Origin: Bin87 sp965116785
GTDB taxonomy: Bacteria > Chloroflexota > Dehalococcoidia > Lucifugimonadales > UBA3495
Direction: 5' to 3'
Assembly (NCBI GenBank): GCA_965116785.1
Contig: OZ220731.1
Coordinates: 4,216,001-4,280,000 of the forward strand
DNA length: 64,000 nt
Positions 35,301 through 44,900 of this stretch are shown here, in pieces. Under the pieces are notes generated by a model, which did no database searches, was not told the DNA's origin, and saw only the letters and a list, made by a program, of their open reading frames with translations. A program made the position numbers and the translations under genes. Position 1 is the stretch's first letter, and every line of letters starts with the position of its first letter.

Positions 35301-36849
35301 TGGCCAGCACGGTCTGATCCGAAGCGTCCACCAGGGTGAAGCCAGTCAGCGGGCCGGGGGACGACTCCGCCACGTCGGTCACGGTGACGTTGACCGTGGC
35401 CGTTGCCGTGCCGCCGTTGCCGTCGTCCGCTTGCACCGTCAGCGCGTAGGACGAGTCGGTCTCGTAATCCAGGGTTCCCGCCGTGGTGATGGCTCCCGCA
35501 GAGCTGATGGCGAACTTGCCGTCGCCGTTGCCCGCCGTAATGCTGTAGGTCAGGCCGTCGTCGTCGGCATCAGTGGCCGACACGCTGCCCACGGCGGTTC
35601 CCGTGGCCGCGTCCTCCGCCACGGAGAAGTTGTACGTCGCGCTGCCGAAGACCGGCGCGCGGTTGGTCTGGGCTATCGTGAAGGACACTTCCAGGGTGCC
35701 CAGCTCGTCGCCGCCGAGATTGCTGTTCGCGTAGGCCGTCGCCGTCAGGGTGTAGCTCCCCGCCGGCAGAGACGCACCGTCCAGCGCGTCCGCGCCGCCG
35801 TCGCCGTACAGCGAGTAGGGCGCCACTTTCTCCGTCCGCGAGACCGTCTTGGCCCCGCTCAGTGCCAGTCGGACGCTGCCGATGTTGGCGTTTGCATCCA
35901 CGTCCGCGCGGATGCCGTAGCTGCCGCCGTCGGGGTCGGCAACCTCCACGCTGGAACCGGCGGTGAGCGTGGCCAGCACGGTCTGATCCGAAGCGTCCAC
36001 CAGGGTGAAGCCGGCCAGCGGGCCGGGCAAGGTTTCCGCCACGTCGGTCACGGTGACGTTGACCGTGGCCGTTGCCGTGCCGCCGTTGCCGTCGTCCGCT
36101 TGCACCGTCAGCGCGTAGGACGAGTCGGTCTCGTAATCCAGGGTTCCCGCCGTGGTGATGGCTCCCGCAGAGCTGATGGCGAACTTGCCGTCGCCGTTGC
36201 CGGTCTCGATGCTGTAGGTCAGGCCGTCGTCGTCGGCATCAGTGGCCGACACGCTGCCCACGGCGGTTCCCGTGGCCGCGTCCTCCGCCACGGAGAAGTT
36301 GTACGTCGCGCTGCCGAAGACCGGCGCGCGGTTGGTCTGGGCTATCGTGAAGGACACTTCCAGGGTGCCCAGCTCGTCGCCGCCGAGATTGCTGTTCGCG
36401 TAGGCCGTCGCCGTCAGGGTGTAGCTCCCCGCCGGCAGAGACTCACCGTCCAGGTGCCTGGCTGCGCCGCTTCGATGGTCGCCGTACAGCGAGTAGGGCG
36501 CCAGGTTCTCCGTCCTGGGGCCGACTGACTTGGCGCCGCTCAACTCCAGGCTCACGCTGCCCACGCTCTCGCCGTCGGCCAGGTTGGCGCGGATGCCGTA
36601 GCTGCCACTATCGGGGGCGGTGAGTTCCACGCTGGCACCGTCGGTCAGCGTCGCCAGTTCCGCCTGATCCGAGGCGTCCACCAGGGTGAAGCCCGCCAGC
36701 GGGCCGGCGCTCGGTTCCTGGGCCAGCGCCGGCAGGGCGTGGATCAGAGCCATCGCCACGCCCCAGGCCACCAGCACGCCGAATACCGCCACGGCTATCC
36801 GCCCGACGCTGATGACATTCATCGTTCCGTTGCCCATCTTCGACGCCAT
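32347..36849 (-). CDS. Array gene A1: secreted PYSLYGD/cadherin/double-propeller protein, 1500 aa
   Basis: The start is 'MASKMGNGTMNV' at 36849, with AGAGG eight bases upstream; the frame stays open 43 codons further but without a site. The signal peptide is 1-44 (cut near 'LPALAQ'). Modules: PYSLYGD (51-170, 277-388, 502-617) alternating with cadherin repeats (172-272, 390-494; 'SATDADDDGLTYSI'), propeller 1 (about 650-917; 'GLWSDGTTLWVGDSHDEKVY'), two cadherin-like beta-sandwiches (920-1110), propeller 2 (1117-1397) and a tail sandwich (1404-1500). Propeller 2 has Cys-bearing inserts ('HSACDSTAHK', 'ERCFDCEE') absent from its paralogues. It is exported, and no wall-sorting signal is visible. 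PYSLYGD is my label for a module that, from memory, resembles the 'PYALFGD' domains of marine bacterial surface proteins. Unlike its paralogues it has no hairpin terminator before the convergent kinase. Confidence 0.85.
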   Translation of the reverse strand: MASKMGNGTMNVISVGRIAVAVFGVLVAWGVAMALIHALPALAQEPSAGPLAGFTLVDASDQAELATLTDGASVELTAPDSGSYGIRANLADGESVGSVSLELSGAKSVGPRTENLAPYSLYGDHRSGAARHLDGESLPAGSYTLTATAYANSNLGGDELGTLEVSFTIAQTNRAPVFGSATYNFSVAEDAATGTAVGSVSATDADDDGLTYSIETGNGDGKFAISSAGAITTAGTLDYETDSSYALTVQADDGNGGTATATVNVTVTDVAETLPGPLAGFTLVDASDQTVLATLTAGSSVEVADPDGGSYGIRADVDANANIGSVRLALSGAKTVSRTEKVAPYSLYGDGGADALDGASLPAGSYTLTATAYANSNLGGDELGTLEVSFTIAQTNRAPVFGSATYNFSVAEDAATGTAVGSVSATDADDDGLTYSITAGNGDGKFAISSAGAITTAGTLDYETDSSYALTVQADDGNGGTATATVNVTVTDVAESSPGPLTGFTLVDASDQTVLATLTAGSSVEVADPDGGSYGIRADVDANANIGSVRLALSGAKTVSRTENVAPYSLYGDGGVDALDGGSLPAGSYTLTATAYADGNLAGDELGTLEVSFTVAAPAPSPSDPGFQHGTTADGVPYIRFADASDTGTPAGGLVAGSAGGDTITVNPTTTTQYLLPQGLWSDGTTLWVSARGASMDADEKLYAYTLATGARDSGKDIALAVPDMPDPDKPNDQRDGATGIWMTADTIWASAGLIDDVLAYHRTADTNDPAQFAAGDRKTGSDIDALPSEAATPVGLWSDGTDMYIADYRRGRIYVHRLSDQAHVKTLRTTDGNRNPVGLWSDGTTLWVGDSHDEKVYAYTLSDWSRNPDLDLNTLSSENGRPQGIWSDGSKLWVADKHSDKVFIYDLPDDARLASLEVSDVNLDAFSPNVAGYARNAAGNVTSVTVSAETVRDGATVAITPADADSNSSNGHQVTLVTNGETTITVTVTHGSDTKVYTLTLTQLENTTKPLSSDATLSALTLSGIALSPSFDSDTTLYRSTMTATQFADGLTTEVTATKNNTNAEFDISPDDGDGDTMGHQVKTMGGAVTVEIAVTAQDGSAQTYTVRIGAITPVPEKDVPADLGSIRQSLYDIWSDGETMWVLQVARNFGGKGILAFDMETGEYNRSLEYRNWADDHYFHAGLWSDGDTIWISESRNSSIRVGNTLIEAIDAQSHGHGVYIPGQSFISRDDAKAVANKRPGPRDLWSDGETIWAAYTSHFGDHSACDSTAHKMAAGGLKAYDFETKARKASADIDIATTGKYDQSYECPMSFAIWSDGTILWVLSSMHDATSQFEAHSLSDGSRMPSMDIPVGEDGLTHPRGMWSDGRTMWVLVWEERCFDCEETSTGIYAYALPPNAKLFSLEMSGVDFGHFIHGRPKYTATVANSVAETTVTYEQAHTGGSAAVAISAVDKDDNESDADADGKVSLAEGENVITITVTAPNGTDTYDYTVTVTRES

Positions 36850-36935
36850 GATGCCGACCTCTTTCGCTGATTGGGTTATTGGCATGACGGTCATGCGCTC
36901 AGACCGATGCGGGCCGCAATGCGCGGTAATATGCG

Positions 36936-36949
36936 GTAATATAACGAAA
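36936..36949 (-). promoter_or_regulatory. Shared upstream box of A1
   Basis: Reads TTTCGTTATATTAC in the direction of transcription, 87 bases before the ATG. A partial second copy (CGGTAATAT on plus) precedes it by 10 bases. TATATT may be a -10 element, or the whole box a regulator site. Confidence 0.55.
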
Positions 36950-37060
36950 GCCCAACTCAATAGATATGGAATTATCATGTAGTTATAAATTCAATACGGC
37001 GTCAAAAATATGTCATTTTATCGTCAACAGGCATTACAGCTCGCGGACAGCGACAAACGA

Positions 37061-37093
37061 CGGGGGCGGCGCAAACACATGGCGCCGCCCCCG
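37061..37093 (-). terminator. Hairpin terminator after A2, loop AAACACATG
   Basis: Perfect 12-base arms CGGGGGCGGCGC / GCGCCGCCCCCG (37061-37072 with 37082-37093). It lies 60 bases after the A2 stop and is followed on the minus strand by TCGTCGTTTGTCGCTG. The loop is the exact reverse complement of the loop at 52983-52991. Confidence 0.8.
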
Positions 37094-37153
37094 CAGGGTT
37101 CCGGTAGGCCGGGCGCGCCGCCTGTCCGCGCCTGGCCTGTTGCTCCGGCGTCG

Positions 37154-40100
37154 TCAGCTCGGAGCGCGGGTGACGGTTACGGTGTAGGCGTAGGTGTCCG
37201 TCCCGTTGGGCGCCGTCACCGTGATGGTGATCACGTTCTCCCCTTCGGCCAGGCTCACCTGGTAGCCTTCCTTCATGTCGGCGTCGGTGGTGGATTCGTT
37301 GTCATCCTTGTCCACGGCCTTGATGGCCACCGCCGCCGAGCCGCCGGTGTGGGCCTGTTCCCAGCTAACAGTGGTCTCATCGACGCTGCTGCCCACCGTC
37401 GCGGTGTACTTGGGGCGGCCGTGGATGAAGTGGCCGAAGTCCACGCCGCTCATCTCCAGCGAGAACAGCTTGGCGTTGGGCGGCAGGGTGTAGGCGTGGA
37501 CTGGGTAGGGTACGCGGCTGCGATCGAAATATGATTCCAAGACCCACATGGTGCGGCCGTTGGACCACATGTTGCGGGGGTGGAGGATGCCGTCCTCACC
37601 CACCTGAATGTCCATGGACGGCACCCGGCTGCCGTCGGAGAGCTTGTGGGCTTCCAGCGTTGAGGTGTCGTTGCCCTCGTTGGACACCACCCACAGGATC
37701 GTCCCGTCCGACCAGATTCCGAAGGAACAGTCCTCCAACGTATCGCGGCTGACGTCCCCCGTGGTGTTGATGGTAAGGTCCTTGTCCGATTTCCTGTCCT
37801 TGGTCTCGAAATCATAGGCCCACAGCTTGCCTTCCAGCATTTTCACAGAGGACAGCAGGGTGTGTGCCGGGATTACTATCCTCGCCACCCAGAAGGTCTC
37901 TCCGTCGGACCACAGGTCGCGGAAGGATCCGCTCCCGGTACTGGGAAAAGATTCGTCGGCCAGATAGTCCGTCGAGATGTAAGACGTGGCGTCGATGGCC
38001 TTGATCTTGGGAGAGCGAGTCATTTGAGAAGTCCATATCAGGTTTCCGTCAGACCACATTCCGATGTCCCAAATGCGGTGCTCCTTGTGGTAGTTTCGAT
38101 GGTAGTCCCGTTCGGGCGTCCGCGCTTTCGTTTCCAGATCGTAGGCAAACAGTTCTGTTTCTGAAGTCGACGAGTACAGAACCCACATGGTCTCGCCGTC
38201 GGACCATATGTCATATGCCGTGCTTCCGGGTACCAGATTTATGGAAAAGTCCTCGTCCGGGTCTCGCCGGATTTCTCCCAGCAGCACGGTGTAGGTCCGG
38301 GTCGAGCCGTCCTGGGCGGTTACCGTGATCTCGACGGTAACCCCGCCGCCCGTGGTCTTCACCTGGTGTCCCATGGTGTCGCCGTCGCCGTCGTCGGGAC
38401 TGATGTCAAACTCCGCGTTGGTGTTGTTCTTCGTGGCTGTTACCTCGGTGGTCAGCCCGTCCGCGAATTGTGTCGCGGTCATCGTAGAGCGGTACAGCGT
38501 GGTGTCGCTGTCGAAGCTCGGGCTCAGTGCAATCCCGCTCAGGGTCAGCGCGGACAGCGTCGCGTCGGACGACAGCGGCTTGGTGGTGTTCTCAAGCTGC
38601 GTCAGCGTCAGGGTATAGACTTTCGTGTCGCTGCCATGGGTAACCGTCACCGTGATGGTGGTCTCGCCATTCGTGACCAGGGTGACCTGGTGGCCGTTGG
38701 AGGAGTTGGAGTCGGCGTCAGCCGGTGTGATTGCCACCGTGGCGCCATCCCGCACCGTCTCGGCGGACACCGTCACACTGGTGACGTCCCCGGCCACGTT
38801 GCGCGCGTATCCGGCAACGTTGGGCGAGAACGCATCCAGGTTCACGTCGGTCGCCTCCAGGCTCGCCAGCCGGGCGTCGTCGGGCAGGTCGTAGATGAAC
38901 ACCTTGTCGGTGAACTTGTCCACCACCCACATCTTGCTCCCGTCCGACCAGATCCCTTGCGGCCGGTTGTTTTCAGAGGCGAACCCCTCCACGTCCCAGC
39001 TCGGGAGCCACGCGCCGCTGTCCAATGCGTAGGCGTACAACTTTCCTTGCAGGTGGTCCGACACCCACATCGTTGTCCCGTCGGACCACACGCCCACGGG
39101 CTTGTCGTTCCCCGCAGAACTCAGCGTGTCAATGGTCCTCACGTGAGCCTGGTCGCTCAGGCCATAGACATAGACCTTGGCGTCGTGGTAGTCCACCACG
39201 TACATGTCCGCGCCGTCCGACCACAGCCCCAGCGGCGTTCCGTTGCCCTCCGCCTCCAGCGTCGCCTTCGTGAAGTCCGCGCTGGACTTCCGGTCTCCAG
39301 CCGAGACTGCCGGCACGGCGTTGGCGTCCGCCTTGCGATGGTAGGCCAGCACAGCCGGCGTGAGGTTGGAAGAACTCCACACCGTGTCCTCGGTCAGCCA
39401 GACCCCGTTGGCCCCGCCCCGCTGCTGGCTGGTGTCGCTGGGGTCGGACAGCGCCGGCACCGCAAGTTGGATGTCCTTGCCGCTGTCCCGGGCCCCGGTG
39501 GCCAGGGTGTAGGCGTACAGCCTCTCGTCCGCGTCCATCGAGGCGCCCCGGGCCGACCCACAGCGTCGTCCCGTCGGACCACAGGCCCTGGGGCAGCAGG
39601 TACTGCGTGGTGGTGGTTGGGTTTACCGTGATCGTATCGCCGCCCGCGCTCCCGGCCACCATCCCACCCACCGGCGTGCCAGCGTCGGAAGCATCCACGA
39701 ACCGGATGTAAGGCACCCCGTCGGCGGTGGTGCCATGCTGGAACCCCGGGTCCGACGGGGGCGGAGCCGGCGCCGCAACCGTGAACGACACTTCCAGCGT
39801 CCCCAACTCGTCGCCGCCGAGATTGCTGTTCGCGTAGGCCGTCGCCGTCAGGGTGTAGCTCCCCGCGGGCAGGGTATCGCCGTCCAGCGCGTCCACGCCG
39901 CCGTCGCCGTACAGCGAGTAGGGCGCCACGTTCTCCGTGCGGGAGACGGTCTTCGCTCCGGTCAGCGACAGCTCCACGCTGCCCACCGTCTCGCCGTCGT
40001 CCACGTCCGCGCGGATACCGTAGCTGCCGCCGTTCGGATCGGCCAGTTCCACGCTCAGCCCGGCGGTCAGGCTCGCCAGCACGGACTGATCCGAGGCGTC

Positions 40101-41627
40101 CACCAGGGTGAAGCCGGCCAGCGGGCCGGGCAAGGTTTCCGCCACGTCGGTCACGGTGACGTTGACCGTGACGGTGGCTGTGCCGCCGTTGCCGTCGTCG
40201 GCCTGCACGGTCAGCGTGTAGGATGGGGTTGTCTCGTGATCCAGCGTTCCCGCCGTGGTGACGGCCCCGCTGCTCCCGTCGATGGCGAACTTGCCGCCGC
40301 CGTTGCCCGACTCGATGGTGTAGGTCAAGCTGTCGTCGCTGTCCGCGTCGGTTGCAGAGACGGTTCCCACGGCGGTTCCCGTGGCCGTGTCCTCCGCTAC
40401 CGAGAAGTTGTACGTCGCGCTGCTGAACTCCGGCGCGCGGTTGGGCCGAGTGATGGTGAACGAGACCTCCAGCGTCCCCAGCTCGTCGCCGGCCAGGTTC
40501 CCGTCCGCGTAGGCCGTCGCCGTCAGGGTGTAGCTCCCCGCCGGCAGAGACGCGCCGTCCAGCGCGTCCGCGCCGCCGTCGCCGTACAGCGAGTAGGGCG
40601 CCAGGTTCTCCGTCCGCGAGACCGTCTTCGCTCCGCTCAGCGACAGCTCCACGCTGCCCACGCTCTCGCCGACCGCCAGGTCCGCGCGGATGCCGTAGCT
40701 GCCGCCGTCGGGGTCGGCAACCTCCACGCTGGAACCGGCGGTGAGCGTGGCCAGCACGGACTGGTCCGAAGCGTCCACCAGGGTGAATCCGGTCAGCGGA
40801 CCCGTCGTCGCCTCCGCCACGTCGGTCACGGTGACGTTGACCGTGGCCGTTGCCGTGCCGCCGTTGCCGTCGTCCGCTTGCACCGTCAGCGCGTAGGACG
40901 AGTCGGTCTCGTAATCCAGGGTTCCCGCCGTGGTGATGGCTCCCGCAGAGCTGATGGCGAACTTGCCGTCGCCGTTGCCCGCCGTAATGCTGTAGGTCAG
41001 GCCGTCGTCGTCGGCATCAGTGGCCGACACGCTGCCCACGGCGGTTCCAACGGCCGCGTCTTCCGCCACGGAGAAGTTGTACGTCGCGCTGCCGAAGACC
41101 GGGGCGCGGTTGGTCTGGGCTATCGTGAAGGACACTTCCAGCGTTCCCAACTCGTCGCCGCCCAGGCTACTCTCGGCGTAGGCCGTCGCCGTCAGGGTGT
41201 AGCTCCCCGCCGGCAGAGACTCGCCGTCCAGGTGTCGGGTTGCGCCGCTTCGATGGTCGCCGTACAGCGAGTAGGGCGCCAGGTTCTCCGTCCTGGGGCC
41301 GACTGACTTGGCCCCGCTCAACTCCAGGCTCACGCTGCCCACCGTCTCGCCGTCGGCCAGGTTGGCGCGGATGCCGTAGCTGCCACCGTCCGGATCGGCC
41401 AGTTCCACGCTGGCCCCGTCGGTCAGCGTCGCCAACACCGACTGATCCGAGGCGTCCACCAGGGTGAACCCGGCCAGGGGGTCCGCTCCCGGTTCCTGGG
41501 CCAGCGCCGGCAGCGCGTGGATCAGAGCCATCGCCACCGCCGTGGCTGCCAGCAGTACAATTGCCGCCGTGACCATCGGCCTGGCGTTCAATACGTTCAT
41601 CGCTGCGTTGCTTATATTCCACGCCAT
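37154..41627 (-). pseudogene. Array gene A2: secreted double-propeller protein split by a 2-base deletion
   Basis: The start 'MAWNISNAAMNV' at 41627 follows GAGGGA. The first frame gives a signal peptide, PYSLYGD and cadherin modules (three of the former, two of the latter) and the opening of propeller 1 to 'GLWSDGTTLWV', then goes out of frame near 39556. The second frame resumes with 'MDADERLYAYTLATGARD' and runs to 37154 through propeller 1, two beta-sandwiches, propeller 2 and the tail. A1 and A4 read GGGCCGACACCCACAGC here, whereas A2 reads GGGCCGACCCACAGC, so two bases (AC) are lost. The gene totals 4474 bases, one codon-unit short of 4476. This could be a real null allele, a reversible slip or an assembly error. 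An N-terminal product of about 830 aa could still be secreted. Confidence 0.85.
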
Positions 41628-41698
41628 GATGCCGCGCTTCCCTCGCTGATTGTCTATACGATGTGCGACCATGCAACTGATCCGTGCGCTGTCGCGGG

Positions 41699-41712
41699 GT
41701 AATATAACGAAA
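41699..41712 (-). promoter_or_regulatory. Shared upstream box of A2
   Basis: TTTCGTTATATTAC, 72 bases before the ATG, with AT-rich sequence further upstream (ATAGTATAGCC, TTAGTATGTCAATA on plus). Confidence 0.55.
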
Positions 41713-41821
41713 ATTGAACGCCATTTTATATAGTATAGCCATGTAGCTATATATGAACTATAGTATCATTAGTATGTCAATATACGCCGCCGGGCAGGCC
41801 AGGCGCGAACGGCGACAAACA

Positions 41822-41847
41822 GGGGCGGCGCATCCCAACGCCGCCCC
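41822..41847 (-). terminator. Hairpin terminator after B1
   Basis: Arms GGGGCGGCG / CGCCGCCCC with loop CATCCCAA, followed on minus by TGTTTGTCGCCG. It lies 111 bases past the B1 stop. Confidence 0.75.
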
Positions 41848-41957
41848 GCAGGGTTCCGGTATGCCGGGCGTGCCGGCTTTGAGGGCCTGGCCTGCCGCTG
41901 CGGCGCAGTCAGTCCGAACCGCAGGTAGTGGCAATCCCCGGAGTCTATCGCGCTTCG

Positions 41958-44900
41958 CTACTCGCGTAGGGAGCCGCTTTGGGGGCTATACGAGATGTGG
42001 CATTGGTTGCTGTGGCAGGGATCCAACACGCCCGTCATCCAGGAGCCGTAGGTGCCATCGGTGTAAACGTGCCTCACCCGGTACGAGGTCACCCCGGCCC
42101 GGAAGTAGCGGTCCACGAATATCGTGTTGAATTTTCCATCGATCTCGTATACGCGGATTTCCGTACCGCCCGCGCCCCTCGTGGTTCGCTCCACCTCGTA
42201 ACCGGACGCAGAACCGGTGCCGCCAAAAAACCAGGATAGCCAGAAATCTCTGTCGTCCGTCCTCCGGAAGTGGAAGTTCCCGGCGGTCTTATGGGTCGTC
42301 GCGCCGAATTTACGGGTTGTCCGATTCGCCGAGTTTTCCGAAACGGTAAACCTGATCTCGGAATAGCCAACTTCGGAGGCCCAGTCTCCGTGGATGATCG
42401 GTATGACCATCAAGTCGTAGGTGCGTTCCGGAGAAAGGTTTTCCAGCACGTAGCTGGTGTCCTTGGTCCGCGTGCTGAGCACCAGGATCCGGAACGAGCC
42501 AGCCCTCAGTTTCGAGTCGAGGATCAGGTATCCCTCCACGTCCTCGTCCTCGAAAGGCATGTCCCACTCCAGCTTCAACGAATCGTGGGTGATTTCGGTC
42601 GCCCTCAGGTTGGTTGTGAAAATGCGGCTGCCAACGGTGACGATGTGCACCGAGGAATAGACGTCCCCGTCCCCGGTCTCCAGCTTCATCCGGTAGCGGT
42701 AGTCCTCGTATGGCTGCACGTGGGGGTCATTGAAGGACGTGAAGGACGTGGTGGAGGCGTGGATGTCGGTCCAAGTGGTTCCCCGGTCCTCCGACCTCTG
42801 CAACACGTAACGGGTTACCGTCGAGCTGCCGGCGTCGGGCAGATCCCACTCCAGGGCGATGCGGTCCAGGTCGCGGCTGCTGCTGAAGGTGTCGTCATTT
42901 TCGTACACCACGCTGTCAAGAGGGTCGGGGAAGACCGGCAAATCCGGCGCTTGCCAGTGCCTTTCGCCCCACCTCCTGAAGAGGAATTCGGTCCAACGGG
43001 TGTACCAGGTCGCCGGGTCCAGGTGGAAGCGCAGCGTGTAATCGGCTTCTGCGCTCGCGTTGGATGAGTCCCGGTGCACTCTCACGTAGTACTTGCCCGG
43101 CTCCAGGACATGGCGCATCCACTCGCCGCCGGTTCCGCTTGATGCCGAGGTGTGCAGGGTGCGACCGTACTCGCTGATCAGGTCCACGTCGAAATTGCTG
43201 TCCAGCCCGGTCAGGCCGACGCCCACGTCCTTCTCCTCGTCGATGGTGAACTCGAAGAAGTGCTCGTGGACGTCCTCGGCCATGGTGACTTCGCGCCGCT
43301 GCTCACTCTTGGCCGCTTTGGTCACGTCCAGGGTCCCGCTGACCGTCGGCGCGTAGTCCGGGTTGAACAGGCCGAACTTGAACTTGTACAGATTGTTGTC
43401 GTCGTCAAGGCTGGAGACGTGGATGTAGTACGTCCCGGCATCTTCCAGGAGCAGCTTGATGGGGGTGCCGTTGGCCAGGCCGGTGGAGGCGGCCAGCTCC
43501 TTCCCTTCGGAGTCTTTCAGGCTCAGGCTTGCGTTCACCTCGCGGTTGGGCTGATAGTCGATTTCGTAGTGCAGTCCCTCCTGACCCACCTCAAGGCTGA
43601 GCTTGACCAGTTTTCTTCCGTCGATGGTGAACTTGAAGTAGTCGGAGCCGTCTCCCTCGCCCCGGTCCAGCATACCGAAGAAGTATTTCGATATGTTCTC
43701 CACCTCGCTTACGTCGAGTCCCTCCGCTCCCGAGCTCTCGTCGTTCGCGTTGGTTTCCTCCTCCAGCCAGTATTCCACGGCAATTTTCCATTCCTTGGTT
43801 GGAGGGCAGCTGCCAGGACAGTAAAGTTGGCCGGGAGGCGCCCATGACACGAGATAGTAGGTTCCCGCGTCCAGCGTCGCGCCGAGATAGTGGGGGATGA
43901 CGCTGCTGTTGGGGTGCTTGGGCCGGCTCCTGACCAGCACGTTGCCCCTCTCGTCTCGCACGTCGAAAATTAATCTGTACCATTCGGAGTCTGTGTCTCT
44001 GGGGAAGTACTCGTTGGGCCATCCACCGGTTTTGACTTCAAACGAGACCTGAGAGGCGCTGTCGAGGGTGAATATGTACACCGGTACTACAGGCGAGACC
44101 TCCTTGACCGTGCTGACTTCCATCGCGTCCCAGTACGTGTGCCATTTCCTCTGGGGCGCCTCGGCAACGTCCAGTTCCGTCGCGTCGTCGAACACGGGTT
44201 CGACGGGAGTCGTGACGCTGACCGAGTTCGACGGCGCGGTCAGGCTCTTTCCGGCGATTCCCTTGACCTGGTACTCGTAGGTCGTCTCGGCTTCGACGCT
44301 ATTGTCTTCGTAGTAGGTCGAAGTTGACGAGGTGTTGGCCACGAGAATGCGGAATGCACCCGCCTGGTCAACGCCTTCTTCCCGCCTCAGTATCTGGTAG
44401 CCGGTGGGAGTTATCTCTACGGGCGCAGTCCAATCAAGGCTTACGGTTTCGGGATCCAGGAGGTCGGCCTCAAGGCCAGTGGGGCCGGGCTGGCCCGTGA
44501 CGTCGCTTCCGTCCGACTTGGAGAAATCAAACGCAGCATCGGTGGTCAGAGAAATCCCCTGGCTGCGGTAAGTCCCCGTGCCCGTGACCAGGCGCACGTC
44601 ATACACGTAATCGGCGCCGGCCTCCACGTCGCCATCCGTGTACTGGTATTTCCCACCCCCTTCCTGCCACTCCAGGCGTTCAGCGCCTTCGGCCATTGCG
44701 GGAGCGCGACCGACCTCGAGGCGGTCCACCTGCACCCAGTCCGGCTGGTCAGGCATGGTCCAGAGCAGGAGCACGCTCTCGGAAGTCACGAAACCCTGCA
44801 AGTCGGTGGGCAACGCCGGCGGATCCGAGTGCGTGGTCAGGCGGAGCACGTCGGAGAAAGCTATGCTTGCATCGGTATAGAGGCTCACGCGAGAGCGGTA

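Noticed and set aside
33607..36528. 973-codon open frame on the plus strand opposite A1, and similar long frames at 11931-14336, 54156-56573 and 59099-62179
   Set aside because: They mirror the repeat periods of the secreted genes, have Arg/Val/Gly/His-rich composition, no start sites and no recognisable motif: shadows of GC-rich coding DNA.
36850..36978. Longer start for A1 (and 52760-52888 for A3)
   Set aside because: The 43-codon extension runs through the shared upstream box and lacks a ribosome-binding site; the downstream ATG has AGAGG and is followed directly by the signal peptide.
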